A model generated the notes under the pieces. That model made no database searches and was not told where the DNA came from. It saw nothing but the letters and a program-made list of their open reading frames with translations. Both the position numbers and the translations under genes were made by a program. Shown one piece after another: positions 8,795 through 16,391 of a DNA stretch of 64,000 nt. How positions within the stretch are numbered: position 1 is the stretch's first letter; each line of letters starts with the position of its first letter. This DNA is from Victivallis sp. Marseille-Q1083 (lineage in GTDB: Bacteria > Verrucomicrobiota > Lentisphaeria > Victivallales > Victivallaceae), in assembly GCF_903645315.1 (NCBI RefSeq), contig NZ_CAHJXL010000001.1, positions 62,001 through 126,000 of the forward strand, read 5' to 3'.

Positions 8795-9799
8795 TTACAA
8801 CAATTCCGCAATCTGAACCGCGTTCAGCGCAGCACCCTTCAGCACCTGGTCGCCACTGACGAAAATATCCAGCCCGCGCTTGTCGTCCCGCGAAATATCC
8901 TGGCGAATCCGTCCGACCAGCACGTCGTACTGCTCACTGGCGTCGACCGGCATCGGATAGCACCGGTTGGCCGGATCGTCGACCAGCTTGACCCCCGGCG
9001 CGCCGCGCAGAATTTCCCGCGCCTCTTCCGGGGTAATTTCACGCTCGAATTCCAGATTCAACGCTTCGGAATGAGCCCGGAAAATCGGCACCCGCACGCA
9101 GGTGCAGGAGACTTTCAGCGTCGGCAGATGAAGCATTTTCCGGCTTTCATTGAGCATTTTAAGCTCTTCCTTGGTATAACCGTTCTCATTGAAAACGTCG
9201 ATATGCGGGATCAGGTTGAAGCCGATGCGATGTGCAAACGCTTTCGGCGCGATCGGTTCGCCGTTCAACAACTGCCGGGTCTGCAGCTCCAGCTCGGCCA
9301 TCCCCTTGGCGCCGGCGCCGCTGGTCGCCTGATAGGTCGCCGCCACCAGCCGCTTCAAGCCTCTGGCCCGATGCAGCGGCGCGACCGCCACCAGCATGAT
9401 GATCGTCGTGCAGTTCGGGTTGGCGATGATGCCGTGATGGCCGGCGATGTCTTCCGGATTGACTTCCGGCACCACCAGCGGCACATCCTCCCGCATCCGG
9501 AACGCGCTGGAATTGTCGATCATCACCGCGCCGGAATCGACGACCGACTGGGCGAATTCCTTCGAAATGTCGCCGCCGGCGCTGAACAGCGCGATGTCGA
9601 CGCCGCGGAAAGAATCCTTCGTCAGCTCTTCGACCTTCACGGCCGTATCCTTGAACTTCATCTCCTTGCCGACCGAACGGCTGGAAGCCAGCAAACGCAG
9701 ATTCCTGACCGGAAAATTCCGTTTTTCCAGCGTCTTGATCATCTCGACGCCTACCGCGCCGGTCGCCCCGGCCACGGCAACATTGTACTCTTTTACCAT
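8795..9799 (-). CDS. asd: Aspartate-semialdehyde dehydrogenase (334 aa)
   Basis: Reduces aspartyl phosphate to aspartate semialdehyde with NADPH, the branch point to lysine/diaminopimelate, threonine and methionine. The N-terminal nucleotide-binding motif AVAGATGAVGVEM, the catalytic Cys130 in IANPNCTT, and the substrate-binding region YQATSGAGAKG are all present, and the length matches the family. ATG 9799 follows a weak purine-rich site (CGGAGTATAACGGA). It stands alone, with its own promoter and terminator, upstream of nothing obviously in the same pathway. Confidence 0.96.
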   Translation of the reverse strand: MVKEYNVAVAGATGAVGVEMIKTLEKRNFPVRNLRLLASSRSVGKEMKFKDTAVKVEELTKDSFRGVDIALFSAGGDISKEFAQSVVDSGAVMIDNSSAFRMREDVPLVVPEVNPEDIAGHHGIIANPNCTTIIMLVAVAPLHRARGLKRLVAATYQATSGAGAKGMAELELQTRQLLNGEPIAPKAFAHRIGFNLIPHIDVFNENGYTKEELKMLNESRKMLHLPTLKVSCTCVRVPIFRAHSEALNLEFEREITPEEAREILRGAPGVKLVDDPANRCYPMPVDASEQYDVLVGRIRQDISRDDKRGLDIFVSGDQVLKGAALNAVQIAELL

Positions 9800-9859
9800 T
9801 CCGTTATACTCCGAAAACTGATTCCGATACTCTCATTCTCGATTCATGACAAAAACAAT

Positions 9860-9887
9860 ACTATAGAAGCGAATTGCGCATTTGCAA
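9860..9887 (-). promoter_or_regulatory. Candidate sigma-70 promoter of asd
   Basis: On the minus strand TTGCAA, 16 bases, TATAGT, about 60 bases ahead of the asd start. Inferred from consensus only. Confidence 0.4.
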
Positions 9888-9997
9888 ACCAGAAACGCTC
9901 CGAACCGCCTGGATTCTCCGCTGAAAATAACCGTCGCAATCAACCCGGACGATTGAAAAACCGCAAAGCAGTCCGGGCGGCGGACCGAAGGTCTTTT

Positions 9998-10633
9998 TCA
10001 TCCCCTGCTTTGCAGCGCTTCCGCTTCCAGCCCTTCAAGCACAGTGTCGCGCGGCGCCGGCCGTAACCGCCGGCGGTATTTTTTCTCATCGCCGCACCGG
10101 ATCAGAACGTAGCGCCCGGCCTCCAGAAAGCCGGCCAGCGATTCGGCAATCAATACGGAGTGACCGGTCTGGCAGTTGTAGAAATAAACCGGCAACTGTC
10201 CGGCCCGTTCCCGCCCCGGACAGAAGAAATAAGAGTTGCCCTGTCCGTCGGTCGCCAACACAAAATGATCCTCCCGGATGCCTTCCGAAACGGCGATGAA
10301 ATCTTTCACATACCACTGGACCGTCTTCTGGTCCGGCGCCGTTACCGACAGGAAAACTTTCCGCTGCGCCCGGGCGCCGGAATGGTAGAAGGCCTTCAAC
10401 GGTTCCGGAGCTTCACAGCCGAACTGCTGCCGGAACTGCCGCCAGCCGCACTCATCGTCCAGGCGGTCGGGCCGATAATATTTCTCCCTCGCCCAGGCCG
10501 GCAATTCGGTCAACGGCACCAACCGGCCCCTGCGGCGCCGAAACAGAAGATACCAACCGGCGACCGCCGCCGCCATCGCGGCAATGATTGCAATTCCACC
10601 GACCACCCATCCGACCGAAACGACCTGGCTCAT
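9998..10633 (-). CDS. Membrane-anchored SMI1/KNR4 (SUKH)-like protein (211 aa)
   Basis: One N-terminal transmembrane helix (about residues 8-30, ending in RRRRGR, so the rest is cytoplasmic) followed by a globular domain. The stretch from LPAWAREKYY through LKAFYHSG, VSEGIREDHFVLATDGQGNSYFF and PVYFYNCQTG to AESLAGFLEA matches the strand/helix order of the SUKH fold, whose members are often immunity proteins against contact toxins, and also housekeeping adaptor proteins. No toxin gene is next to it. A clear ribosome binding site (AAGGGTGTC) precedes ATG 10633. The domain call is by eye and should be tested by profile search. Confidence 0.6.
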   Translation of the reverse strand: MSQVVSVGWVVGGIAIIAAMAAAVAGWYLLFRRRRGRLVPLTELPAWAREKYYRPDRLDDECGWRQFRQQFGCEAPEPLKAFYHSGARAQRKVFLSVTAPDQKTVQWYVKDFIAVSEGIREDHFVLATDGQGNSYFFCPGRERAGQLPVYFYNCQTGHSVLIAESLAGFLEAGRYVLIRCGDEKKYRRRLRPAPRDTVLEGLEAEALQSRG

Positions 10634-10769
10634 CGTGACACCCTTAAAAATCTCATTTCATTTTTTCAACTTCCCGGCGCGGTTACCGCCGGCTCCTCCA
10701 ACCCCAACGCAACGCAATCGATCTGTATTCCCAACTTTTCATCGCATGGAAAGCATGGAAAACCCTACT

Positions 10770-10798
10770 ACAATATATCATCTTTATCAATTGGTCAA
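10770..10798 (-). promoter_or_regulatory. Candidate promoter of the SUKH-like gene
   Basis: Minus-strand TTGACC, 17 bases, TATTGT, about 137 bases ahead of the start codon, implying a moderately long leader. Consensus-based inference. Confidence 0.4.
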
Positions 10799-10932
10799 GA
10801 GCGGTTCCCGATCGAAAATTGCCGTCCGGTTTCCGGCCGGAGCGTTTGGCCGTCAAGCAAGATGGCTTGCCGCCGGCAATTCCGTGAACATTTTCCATGA
10901 TTTTTCAAAAACTTTGATCGCGAATGAACGAG

Positions 10933-10967
10933 GCCGCCGCCGGTCAATGGGCCTGACCGGCGGCGGC
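10933..10967 (-). terminator. Hairpin after the DUF4091 gene
   Basis: A 14-bp stem (GCCGCCGCCGGTCA) with a 7-base loop, 28 bases past the stop codon. No T-run follows, so it may act as an mRNA-protecting structure or a factor-dependent terminator. Confidence 0.45.
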
Positions 10968-10994
10968 TTAGGAGCAAGAGCGACAGTGGCGGAA

Positions 10995-12551
10995 TTATTC
11001 CCCGAGGCTGTCGAATAATTTTTGACGCACCCTTTCAATGTCGGTCGGTTGTTCCGGATACTGATAAGGCGCCGGATAGACTTCCGAAATGGTCTTGAAC
11101 ACATATTCCCGCCCGTTTTTGGCCGCACAGGCGTCAAACAGCGCCCAGTCCTCCAGGCTGTCGCGCAGACGTTCCAGCCGGATCGAGGCCAGCGGCGGCA
11201 GGAAACCGGCGGCCAACCGTTTACCGGAAAATTCCTCGGCCGGATACATCAGCATCCCGTCGCCGGCCGGATAAGCCGTAAACACTTCCGGAATGCCGCC
11301 CGGCGTCGCCGAATGGCCGAAAGAGTTCACCGCCCAGTAAAGAAATCCGTCGGCATGCTCCTTCCAGGCCCGCCATAGGACGAAACGGTGCTGCAGGCCG
11401 CTCATCTCCAGGAAATAATTGGGAGCCGGCTGGCCGGGACCGCTGCAGACATACGGCCAGACGGTCGGTTTCAACGGCTGATTGCGCAACTTTTCGATGA
11501 ATTGCTCGTCGGTCCGCACTGCCCAGTAACTCATCGAATGGATGTCGCAGTCTTCGCCGAGCAGGTCATACATCCGGTCGATCGACTCTCCTTCCCCATC
11601 CGGCCCGCAGAAATAGGTGACCAGCACCGGAATCTCCGGATCTATCGCCTTCAGCTTGCGTACCCGTTCCCGCATCCGCGGATAAGCCGCCGCCCGCGGT
11701 TCGTCGTGCACGTAGCAATAGCTGCGTTCCAGCCAGCCTTTCCGGCGCAGCAGTTTCGAAAATTCGGCCAATTCCGCCGCCTCGGGGTCATCCGGATTCA
11801 GAAACGGCACGGCAATCGCTTTCAACCGCGGATCGGCCAGCAAGGTCTCGGTACGCGGATCGGCCACCGGCCACAGGCTCGGATAACAGTAATTGATCAG
11901 GATATTGTCGATATCGTTGTAAGGACGCCAGAAAAATGGCGAAATCCCGTACTCCAGACATTTCAGATGCCATTGCAGCAATATCTTCCGGCCGGCCTCG
12001 CTGTCGAGTTCTCCGTGATAATTGTTGACTACCATCCGATCCATGATGCCGGCGACGAAAGGCACCGGCGGCGCCGCCGGCAACCGGAAATCGACGACGT
12101 CCAATACGATCGGCACACTCTCTTCCGCGCCGGCGCCCGACAAACCGAGCGACATACGGTATTCGCCCGGCGCCACGGTCGGATCGCTTTTGACACTCAC
12201 CCAGAAACAGGCGGCCTTTTCCGGAGTGACGGCAAGCGCCTCGCCATCGGCCACCGGGACCAGCGCATCCGGCACACCGGCCACCTCGCAGGCCCGATAG
12301 AGCGACACCGTGATCCCCGGCAGCGCCGGAAGGACGAAAGCCAGCGTCGACGGCTCCGGGACAGCGACCGACAGTTGGAAACTTTCATATTCGTTGCGCG
12401 CCAGCCTCAAAGCGACATTTTCTCCGGTATTCGCCTGCGCCGGGTCGCGCACATCGGCCAGCGAATGAAACGTCCGTATTTCCGGCGCCGCCCAGACCGA
12501 TACGGCAAGGCCGCCGGCCAACAGCACCGCGAGCAATTTCGTCGTTGTCAT
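10995..12551 (-). CDS. Secreted DUF4091 protein, glycoside-hydrolase-like (518 aa)
   Basis: DUF4091 proteins are secreted, have a TIM-barrel region resembling glycoside hydrolases, and cluster with glycan-degrading enzymes; their reaction is not established. Here a signal peptide (TKLLAVLLAGGLAVSVWA) leads into an N-terminal beta-sandwich (RLARNEYESFQLSVAVPEP) and then the barrel, with acidic candidates in CYVHDEPRA and the aromatic-rich FLYWAVNSFGH that ends the conserved domain. ATG 12551 was chosen because the signal peptide starts there; the ribosome binding site is weak. It follows the prepilin-like gene by 25 bases and is probably translated from the same mRNA. Confidence 0.8.
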   Translation of the reverse strand: MTTTKLLAVLLAGGLAVSVWAAPEIRTFHSLADVRDPAQANTGENVALRLARNEYESFQLSVAVPEPSTLAFVLPALPGITVSLYRACEVAGVPDALVPVADGEALAVTPEKAACFWVSVKSDPTVAPGEYRMSLGLSGAGAEESVPIVLDVVDFRLPAAPPVPFVAGIMDRMVVNNYHGELDSEAGRKILLQWHLKCLEYGISPFFWRPYNDIDNILINYCYPSLWPVADPRTETLLADPRLKAIAVPFLNPDDPEAAELAEFSKLLRRKGWLERSYCYVHDEPRAAAYPRMRERVRKLKAIDPEIPVLVTYFCGPDGEGESIDRMYDLLGEDCDIHSMSYWAVRTDEQFIEKLRNQPLKPTVWPYVCSGPGQPAPNYFLEMSGLQHRFVLWRAWKEHADGFLYWAVNSFGHSATPGGIPEVFTAYPAGDGMLMYPAEEFSGKRLAAGFLPPLASIRLERLRDSLEDWALFDACAAKNGREYVFKTISEVYPAPYQYPEQPTDIERVRQKLFDSLGE

Positions 12552-12576
12552 CGATTCAAAATCCTTGTATTGTGCA

Positions 12577-13335
12577 TCATTTCGTCGGACAATATACGCC
12601 GGTGGCGACATAAAGTCCATTGGCGCTGAGCATCGGACTCCAATGTTTTTCCCAGGACAGCAGGTCGGCCGACTTCACCGATTCGACGTGGCCGTCCAGC
12701 GCCACCTTGTTGGCCCGGCCGTTGTGACGGGCGACGACGGCATAGGTATTGCAATAGACGCCTTTGTCCGCCGGCCAGCAGCCGGCATCGGCGTACAGCA
12801 GTTCCGGCGTTTGCCAATTGTCCATCCCCTGCGCGATGCCTTCACTCTGCGGATAACTGTCGCCGGCATACATCACATCCGAAGTTTTGCCGAACGTTTC
12901 AAAGGCGGAAGCCTTGTTCGGCCGATACCACCAATCGCCGGAATTGACATAATGGCTGATGCTGCCGAAGCTGGTGTAGTTGATTCCGTAGCTGCCTTCA
13001 TTGTTCTCCTGGACATCCTTCCACGCGCCGGCCTTGCCGGCCGCGGCCGGACAAACCGCCGACTGCCAGGAAAAACCGTAATCCGGCAGCGTCCAGAAAT
13101 AGCTCGCCCAGAACCGGCCGTCGAGCGGGATGGTCGGACTCATGATCCAATCATCGTTGTCATTCTGATAGAGGGAATTGCACAATCCGAGCTGTTTTAA
13201 ATTCGATACGCATTTGATGTTCTGCGCCGATGCTTTCGCCCTGGCCAGCGCCGGCAGCAGCATGCTGGCAAGAATGGCAATGATCGCGATAACGACGAGC
13301 AATTCAATCAGTGTAAAATTTTTTCGCCTTTTCAT
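12577..13335 (-). CDS. Prepilin-like secreted protein with type IV pilin N-terminus (252 aa)
   Basis: The N-terminus [15 protein letters not shown] followed by [20 protein letters not shown] is a class III/type II secretion pseudopilin signal: prepilin peptidase would cut before Phe7 and methylate it. The rest, with [22 protein letters not shown] and [16 protein letters not shown], is the DUF1559-like architecture that is multiplied many times in Lentisphaerota and Planctomycetota genomes, where such proteins sit next to hydrolase genes. Their role (pseudopilus, surface display or substrate capture) is unproven. ATG 13335 is preceded by AAGGAAG. The downstream DUF4091 gene is probably co-expressed, and GH127 lies 208 bases upstream on the same strand. 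Confidence 0.88.
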   Translation of the reverse strand: MKRRKNFTLIELLVVIAIIAILASMLLPALARAKASAQNIKCVSNLKQLGLCNSLYQNDNDDWIMSPTIPLDGRFWASYFWTLPDYGFSWQSAVCPAAAGKAGAWKDVQENNEGSYGINYTSFGSISHYVNSGDWWYRPNKASAFETFGKTSDVMYAGDSYPQSEGIAQGMDNWQTPELLYADAGCWPADKGVYCNTYAVVARHNGRANKVALDGHVESVKSADLLSWEKHWSPMLSANGLYVATGVYCPTK

Positions 13336-13397
13336 GATGACTTCCTTTCCGATTGGGTTGTTTTTTCATTTTCATCATCTTCTTCGGATTTGCCGAC

Positions 13398-13420
13398 CGG
13401 CCCACTCCTCACGTGGGCCG
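13398..13420. other. Hairpin between GH127 and the prepilin-like gene
   Basis: CGGCCCAC and its complement form an 8-bp stem with a 7-base loop about 120 bases past the GH127 stop. There is no T-run. It could be a weak terminator or a processing site. Confidence 0.35.
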
Positions 13421-13542
13421 CTTTCAACCTCCGGCCGCCGCTTCCGGCTCTTCCCGTCCTCCGGTTCGGCCGAAAATTCAACCGGAAGGGCAAGGGATTG
13501 CCGAAATTGTAAACCGCGGCCGGAGTCAGCGGCTGAATGGAA

Positions 13543-15414
13543 TTATCGCTGCTTTTCCCGGACCCAGACGATCATATCCGTCTCCCCGCGATTTTGCCAC
13601 AGCGCATATGGAATTGCCTTGAACACGGTTTCCTCCAGCCGGTTCGGCTCGGAGAAATAAAGCTGGTCGACGTTTTCCGCCGCCGGAATTTCCCGCCAGG
13701 CCCGGCCGGTGATCATCAACGTTCCCGCCGGCAATCCGGGGGCGGCGGCCAGTGCAAACGGGAAAGCGGTATCGATCAGCAGTTCGGCGACGCCCGGACC
13801 GTTGTCGACGCCTTCCAGACAATATACCAGCGGTCCGTACTGCAGCGCAATCCGGCCGGCATTGCAGGTAACCTTGCGGTGGCACCGCAGAACTTCCACT
13901 TTCATTTCCAACTCATATTCAACGATATCGCCGGCCTGCCAGTGCCGCCTGATCCCGGCGTAGCCGAGTTCGACTACCGGCGTCAGAGATTGACCGTTCA
14001 GGCGGAACGCCGCCCGGCGGCACCAGCCGGGCACCCGCAGGGCCAGCGTATAATCGCCGGCGGTGCCGATCTCGATCCGGATTTTTCCATCATAGGGGTA
14101 ATTTCCCGCCACTTCGAATTGCAGCGCCCCTTGCGGCGTTTGCAGCGACGCCCGGTGCGCCAGCGGAAGGTTGAGCATCACCCTGTCCCCGCCGACGCAC
14201 CAGAGGTAACCGGACGCCTCCGGAATGAAACGGCAGAAGTTGGTTGGACAGCAGGAACAGTCGAACCATTTCTGACGGGTTTTGCTGCCGGAATTGTAAC
14301 AGACCGTATTGTCGGATACTTCCAGGTAATTCGTGTAAAAGAAACGATCGCCGGAGAGGCTGATGCCGGCCAGCGCGCCGTTGAACAGCGCCCGTTCCAT
14401 CACATCGGCGTAGCGGCCGTCGCCGGTCAGCTTCAACAGTTCATCGGCGAAATAAACCAGACCGATCGACGCGCAGCTCTCCGCGTACATCAGCGAACTG
14501 TTGGTCAAATCGTAGGCGACCGTGAAGGCTTCGCCGACGAAACTGGAGCCGATGCCGCCGGTGATGTACATCTTGCGGTTGACGATATCGTCGAACAGCC
14601 GCCGGCAGCTTTCCAGCAGTTCCCGGTCGCCGGTATGGCCGGCCACTTTGGCCATGCCGGTATAAAGGTAGACCGCCCGGACCGCGTGGCCTTCCGCCTC
14701 CCGCTGCTCGCGCACCGGCTGGTCGGCCTGATAATATTTCAAGTAATCGGGCCGGACTCCTTCCGACCGGAAAAATTGCGGTTCCCGGCCGCGCTCATCG
14801 ATGAAATAAGCCGCCAGGTCCAGATATTTTTTTCGCCCGGTAAGCTCATACAGCCGCACCAGCGCCAATTCGATTTCCTCGTGTCCCGGATAACCGCGCT
14901 TCTGTCCCTCGCCCGGGCCGAACACCGTCGCAATATAGTCCATATAACGGCACATCGTGTCGAGAAAATCCTGACGGCCGAGCATCTCCTTGGCCGCCAC
15001 CGCCGCTTCCAGCAGATGGCCGGCGCAGTACAGTTCGTGGGCTTCATGGAGGTTGGTCCAGCGTTTGTCCGGCTCCACCGTCGTGAAATAACTGTTCAGA
15101 TAACCGTCCGGCTGCTGCGCCGCCGTCAGCCGTCCGACGATCTCGTCGAATTCGGCGGCCAATGCTTCATCCGGCTGCTGTCCGAGCAGATAGGCCACCC
15201 CTTCCAGCACTTTGGCGACATCCGAATCCCAGAAAATGTGCGGCTTGTTCTCCATCGGCTCCCGCCAGTCGAGTTTCAATGCATCGATCCGGCCGGTGGT
15301 CCGGCATTTCTCCAGCGAAGAAGGCACGGTCACCGTCCGGCAACTGTCCTGTCGTGGCTTCAGATAACCGTCCCGCAGTTGCACTTCCTTGATCGAACAG
15401 TTGCGGTAAATCAT
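13543..15414 (-). CDS. GH127 beta-L-arabinofuranosidase (623 aa, cytoplasmic)
   Basis: GH127 enzymes hydrolyse beta-L-arabinofuranosyl linkages of plant glycoproteins and related sugars through a Cys nucleophile held by zinc. The (alpha/alpha)6 barrel start (CRTVTVPSSLEKC; KVLEGVAYLL) is followed by the zinc/catalytic residues: Glu and Cys in YAESCASIG (about residue 310) and the cysteine cluster in CSCCPTNFCR (about residue 385), which contains the nucleophile. A C-terminal beta-domain follows. There is no signal peptide, so it acts on imported oligosaccharides. ATG 15414 has CAGGAGATTGAA ahead of it. The divergent AraC regulator probably controls it. Confidence 0.9.
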   Translation of the reverse strand: MIYRNCSIKEVQLRDGYLKPRQDSCRTVTVPSSLEKCRTTGRIDALKLDWREPMENKPHIFWDSDVAKVLEGVAYLLGQQPDEALAAEFDEIVGRLTAAQQPDGYLNSYFTTVEPDKRWTNLHEAHELYCAGHLLEAAVAAKEMLGRQDFLDTMCRYMDYIATVFGPGEGQKRGYPGHEEIELALVRLYELTGRKKYLDLAAYFIDERGREPQFFRSEGVRPDYLKYYQADQPVREQREAEGHAVRAVYLYTGMAKVAGHTGDRELLESCRRLFDDIVNRKMYITGGIGSSFVGEAFTVAYDLTNSSLMYAESCASIGLVYFADELLKLTGDGRYADVMERALFNGALAGISLSGDRFFYTNYLEVSDNTVCYNSGSKTRQKWFDCSCCPTNFCRFIPEASGYLWCVGGDRVMLNLPLAHRASLQTPQGALQFEVAGNYPYDGKIRIEIGTAGDYTLALRVPGWCRRAAFRLNGQSLTPVVELGYAGIRRHWQAGDIVEYELEMKVEVLRCHRKVTCNAGRIALQYGPLVYCLEGVDNGPGVAELLIDTAFPFALAAAPGLPAGTLMITGRAWREIPAAENVDQLYFSEPNRLEETVFKAIPYALWQNRGETDMIVWVREKQR

Positions 15415-15464
15415 TTCAATCTCCTGAGCTAAAGCATTTTTTTCAAAAAATGTATTCTATTTAT

Positions 15465-15493
15465 ATTATAGCAAATTTGCATCGAAACGCCAA
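15465..15493 (-). promoter_or_regulatory. Promoter of the GH127 gene
   Basis: Minus-strand TTGGCG, 17 bases, TATAAT with TGC directly before the -10. The spacer contains the perfect palindrome GCAAATTTGC (15471-15480), a candidate regulator site. Confidence 0.6.
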
Positions 15494-15506
15494 GAGGACA
15501 TATTAT
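15477..15506 (+). promoter_or_regulatory. Candidate promoter of the AraC-family gene
   Basis: TTGCAT, 18 bases, TATTAT on the plus strand, overlapping the GH127 promoter on the other strand, so that one bound protein could affect both. Confidence 0.45.
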
Positions 15507-15533
15507 AATAAAAAAAGGACAAATCCGAAGATC

Positions 15534-16328
15534 ATGAAATTATTGCCCGATTTTTTTCCCTTTTCGCCATTGAATGCCGGCCGGTTTGTTTCCCGGCATC
15601 CCCGGCATCGGCATGCGACGCGGGTCATCGACAGCCATGAGATGATTCTGGTCGACAGCGGCACCCTGGAACTCTTTGAAGAACGACGGGGTTTTGTGCT
15701 TCATCCCGGGGAATGGCTGATTCTGGAAGCCGGAAAAACCCACGGCGGGCTGAACGATTATCCGAGTAATTTATCGTTTTTCTGGCTGCATTTCAGCGTG
15801 GAAGGCGCCTTCCCGGAGCTGCCGCGCCACGGCCGGCTTTCCCGCCCGGAAACCGCCAAAAATTATCTGCAGGCCTTCCTGGCCGAACAGGCCCAGCCCG
15901 ATCCGGACCCGGTCAGTCTGCGCTATATCCTGCAACTGCTCTTCCGCGAATTGTGGAACCGGCGGGAAAACAGTTTGAATGAAACGCCATCCCTGCTGGC
16001 CCAGCGCGCCCGCCAGCTCATCACCGCCGAATACATGACACCGCTGACGACCGGCGGGCTGGCCCGCCGGCTCGGCTGCAACGCCGATTACCTCGGCAGA
16101 ATCTATCACTTCTGTTTTCATGAAAGCATCGCCCAGACGATCATGTCGCTGCGGCTGCAGCGGGCCGCCGAGCTGCTGACCGACAATAAACTGGCGATCA
16201 AAGAGATCGGCACCCAGCTCGGTTTCAACGATCCAAGCTACTTCCGGCGCTGTTTCCGCCGCCGCTTTTCGATGACGCCCGGCCAGATGCGGGCCTTGCG
16301 CTGCCATGATCACTTGAACATCGAATGA
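15534..16328 (+). CDS. AraC-family transcriptional regulator (264 aa)
   Basis: The C-terminal 100 residues carry the two helix-turn-helices of AraC/XylS proteins: LTTGGLARRLGCNADYLGRIY and IKEIGTQLGFNDPSYFRRCF, ending in the usual FRRRFSMTPGQMR. The N-terminal part (HATRVIDSHEMILVDSGTLEL, LHPGEWLILEAGKTH) is the cupin-type sugar-sensing domain. ATG 15534 was chosen; upstream codons in frame are AT-rich with no ribosome binding site. It is divergent from the GH127 gene, and the overlapping promoters suggest it is the local regulator, probably responding to an arabinose-containing sugar (inference). Confidence 0.9.
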   Translation: MKLLPDFFPFSPLNAGRFVSRHPRHRHATRVIDSHEMILVDSGTLELFEERRGFVLHPGEWLILEAGKTHGGLNDYPSNLSFFWLHFSVEGAFPELPRHGRLSRPETAKNYLQAFLAEQAQPDPDPVSLRYILQLLFRELWNRRENSLNETPSLLAQRARQLITAEYMTPLTTGGLARRLGCNADYLGRIYHFCFHESIAQTIMSLRLQRAAELLTDNKLAIKEIGTQLGFNDPSYFRRCFRRRFSMTPGQMRALRCHDHLNIE

Positions 16329-16340
16329 CCGATACGATAA

Positions 16341-16373
16341 CGGCCGCCCGGCGCGATATCCGCCGGACGGCCG
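16341..16373. terminator. Bidirectional hairpin between convergent genes
   Basis: A GC-rich imperfect stem (CGGCCG, CCGGCG and their complements around CGATAT) fills the gap between the AraC gene and the convergent large secreted gene. No T-run on either side. Confidence 0.4.
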
Positions 16374-16391
16374 CAGCAGTTCCATTGCGGT

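Larger units (their letters stand above)
10634..10994. other. Intergenic region between the SUKH-like and DUF4091 genes
   Basis: About 360 bases. It holds the candidate SUKH-like promoter (10770-10798) and, near the other end, a large hairpin (10933-10967) just past the DUF4091 stop. No coding potential was seen beyond short antisense frames. Confidence 0.5.

Noticed and set aside
13537-15432. 631-codon plus-strand frame opposite GH127
   Set aside because: GH127 motifs with Cys nucleophile are on the minus strand. This is a shadow.
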